Positions 5,009 to 5,009 of a stretch of 5,009 nt of DNA are shown here, one piece after another (the stretch's first letter is position 1; each line of letters opens with the position of its first letter). Below the pieces are notes generated by a model. The model ran no database searches. It was given only the letters and a program-made list of their open reading frames with translations, and had not been told where the DNA came from. The stretch is from Thermotogaceae bacterium. GTDB lineage: Bacteria > Thermotogota > Thermotogae > B21-G9 > HyVt-16. The translations under genes and the position numbers were made by a program. The stretch spans positions 1-5,009 of the forward strand of contig DQYP01000160.1 of NCBI GenBank assembly GCA_011043375.1, written 5' to 3'.

Positions 5009-5009
5009 A

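Noticed and set aside
1..5009. tRNA, rRNA, CRISPR array or insertion sequence
   Set aside because: No cloverleaf signature, regularly spaced repeats, transposase motifs or terminal inverted repeats were seen on reading both strands.

Overview
The window looks like one strand of an archaeal cell-surface glycan/lipid gene cluster. Every gene that can be supported lies on the minus strand, so transcription runs from high to low coordinates. An archaeal host (perhaps a methanogen- or ANME-like euryarchaeote) is inferred from four things: the gene set (a DPPR-synthase-like UbiA enzyme, a PHP protein, a flippase-like LPG-synthase membrane protein, a DUF362 protein), FG-GAP-type surface-protein repeats, tightly overlapping genes with purine-rich Shine-Dalgarno sites, and a T-rich stretch of the archaeal terminator type. 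The window is AT-rich. The taxonomic call is weak.

Right part (about 4122-5008): a field of gene remnants. From right to left these are the end of an FG-GAP/VCBS-like surface-repeat protein, the N-terminal Rossmann piece of a nucleotide-sugar dehydrogenase, the two ends of an NAD-dependent sugar epimerase, a small decayed gene (winged-helix-like, with a possible BrnT-like start), the C-terminal tail of another epimerase/dehydratase (UDP-glucuronate decarboxylase-like), and the first 15 or so codons plus a possible last dozen codons of a third epimerase. The starts and stops of several genes survive with their translation signals, while their middles are gone. An 18-bp perfect palindrome lies over the dehydrogenase's nucleotide-binding loop.

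Centre (656-4120): a compact run of four genes. A GTG-started UbiA prenyltransferase-family gene overlaps by 1 nt a PHP-domain gene, which overlaps by 28 nt a flippase-like membrane protein, followed after 29 nt by a DUF362 protein. UbiA, the flippase-like protein and DUF362 look intact. The PHP protein reads through in frame but lacks the middle third of its domain.

Left part (1-671): a class I SAM-dependent methyltransferase that lacks its SAM-binding N-terminus and carries a one-base frameshift near its C-terminus, then the first 58 codons of a multi-pass membrane protein that runs off the window.

Together the intact genes suggest lipid-linked sugar metabolism at the membrane: making a polyprenyl-phosphate sugar (UbiA), moving lipid or lipid-linked sugar across the membrane (flippase-like protein), and polymer or protein glycosylation by the membrane protein at the left edge. 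The nucleotide-sugar supply genes that would normally feed such a pathway are the ones in ruins. The main point of interest is the repeated loss of gene interiors across at least four and probably five or six neighbouring genes.
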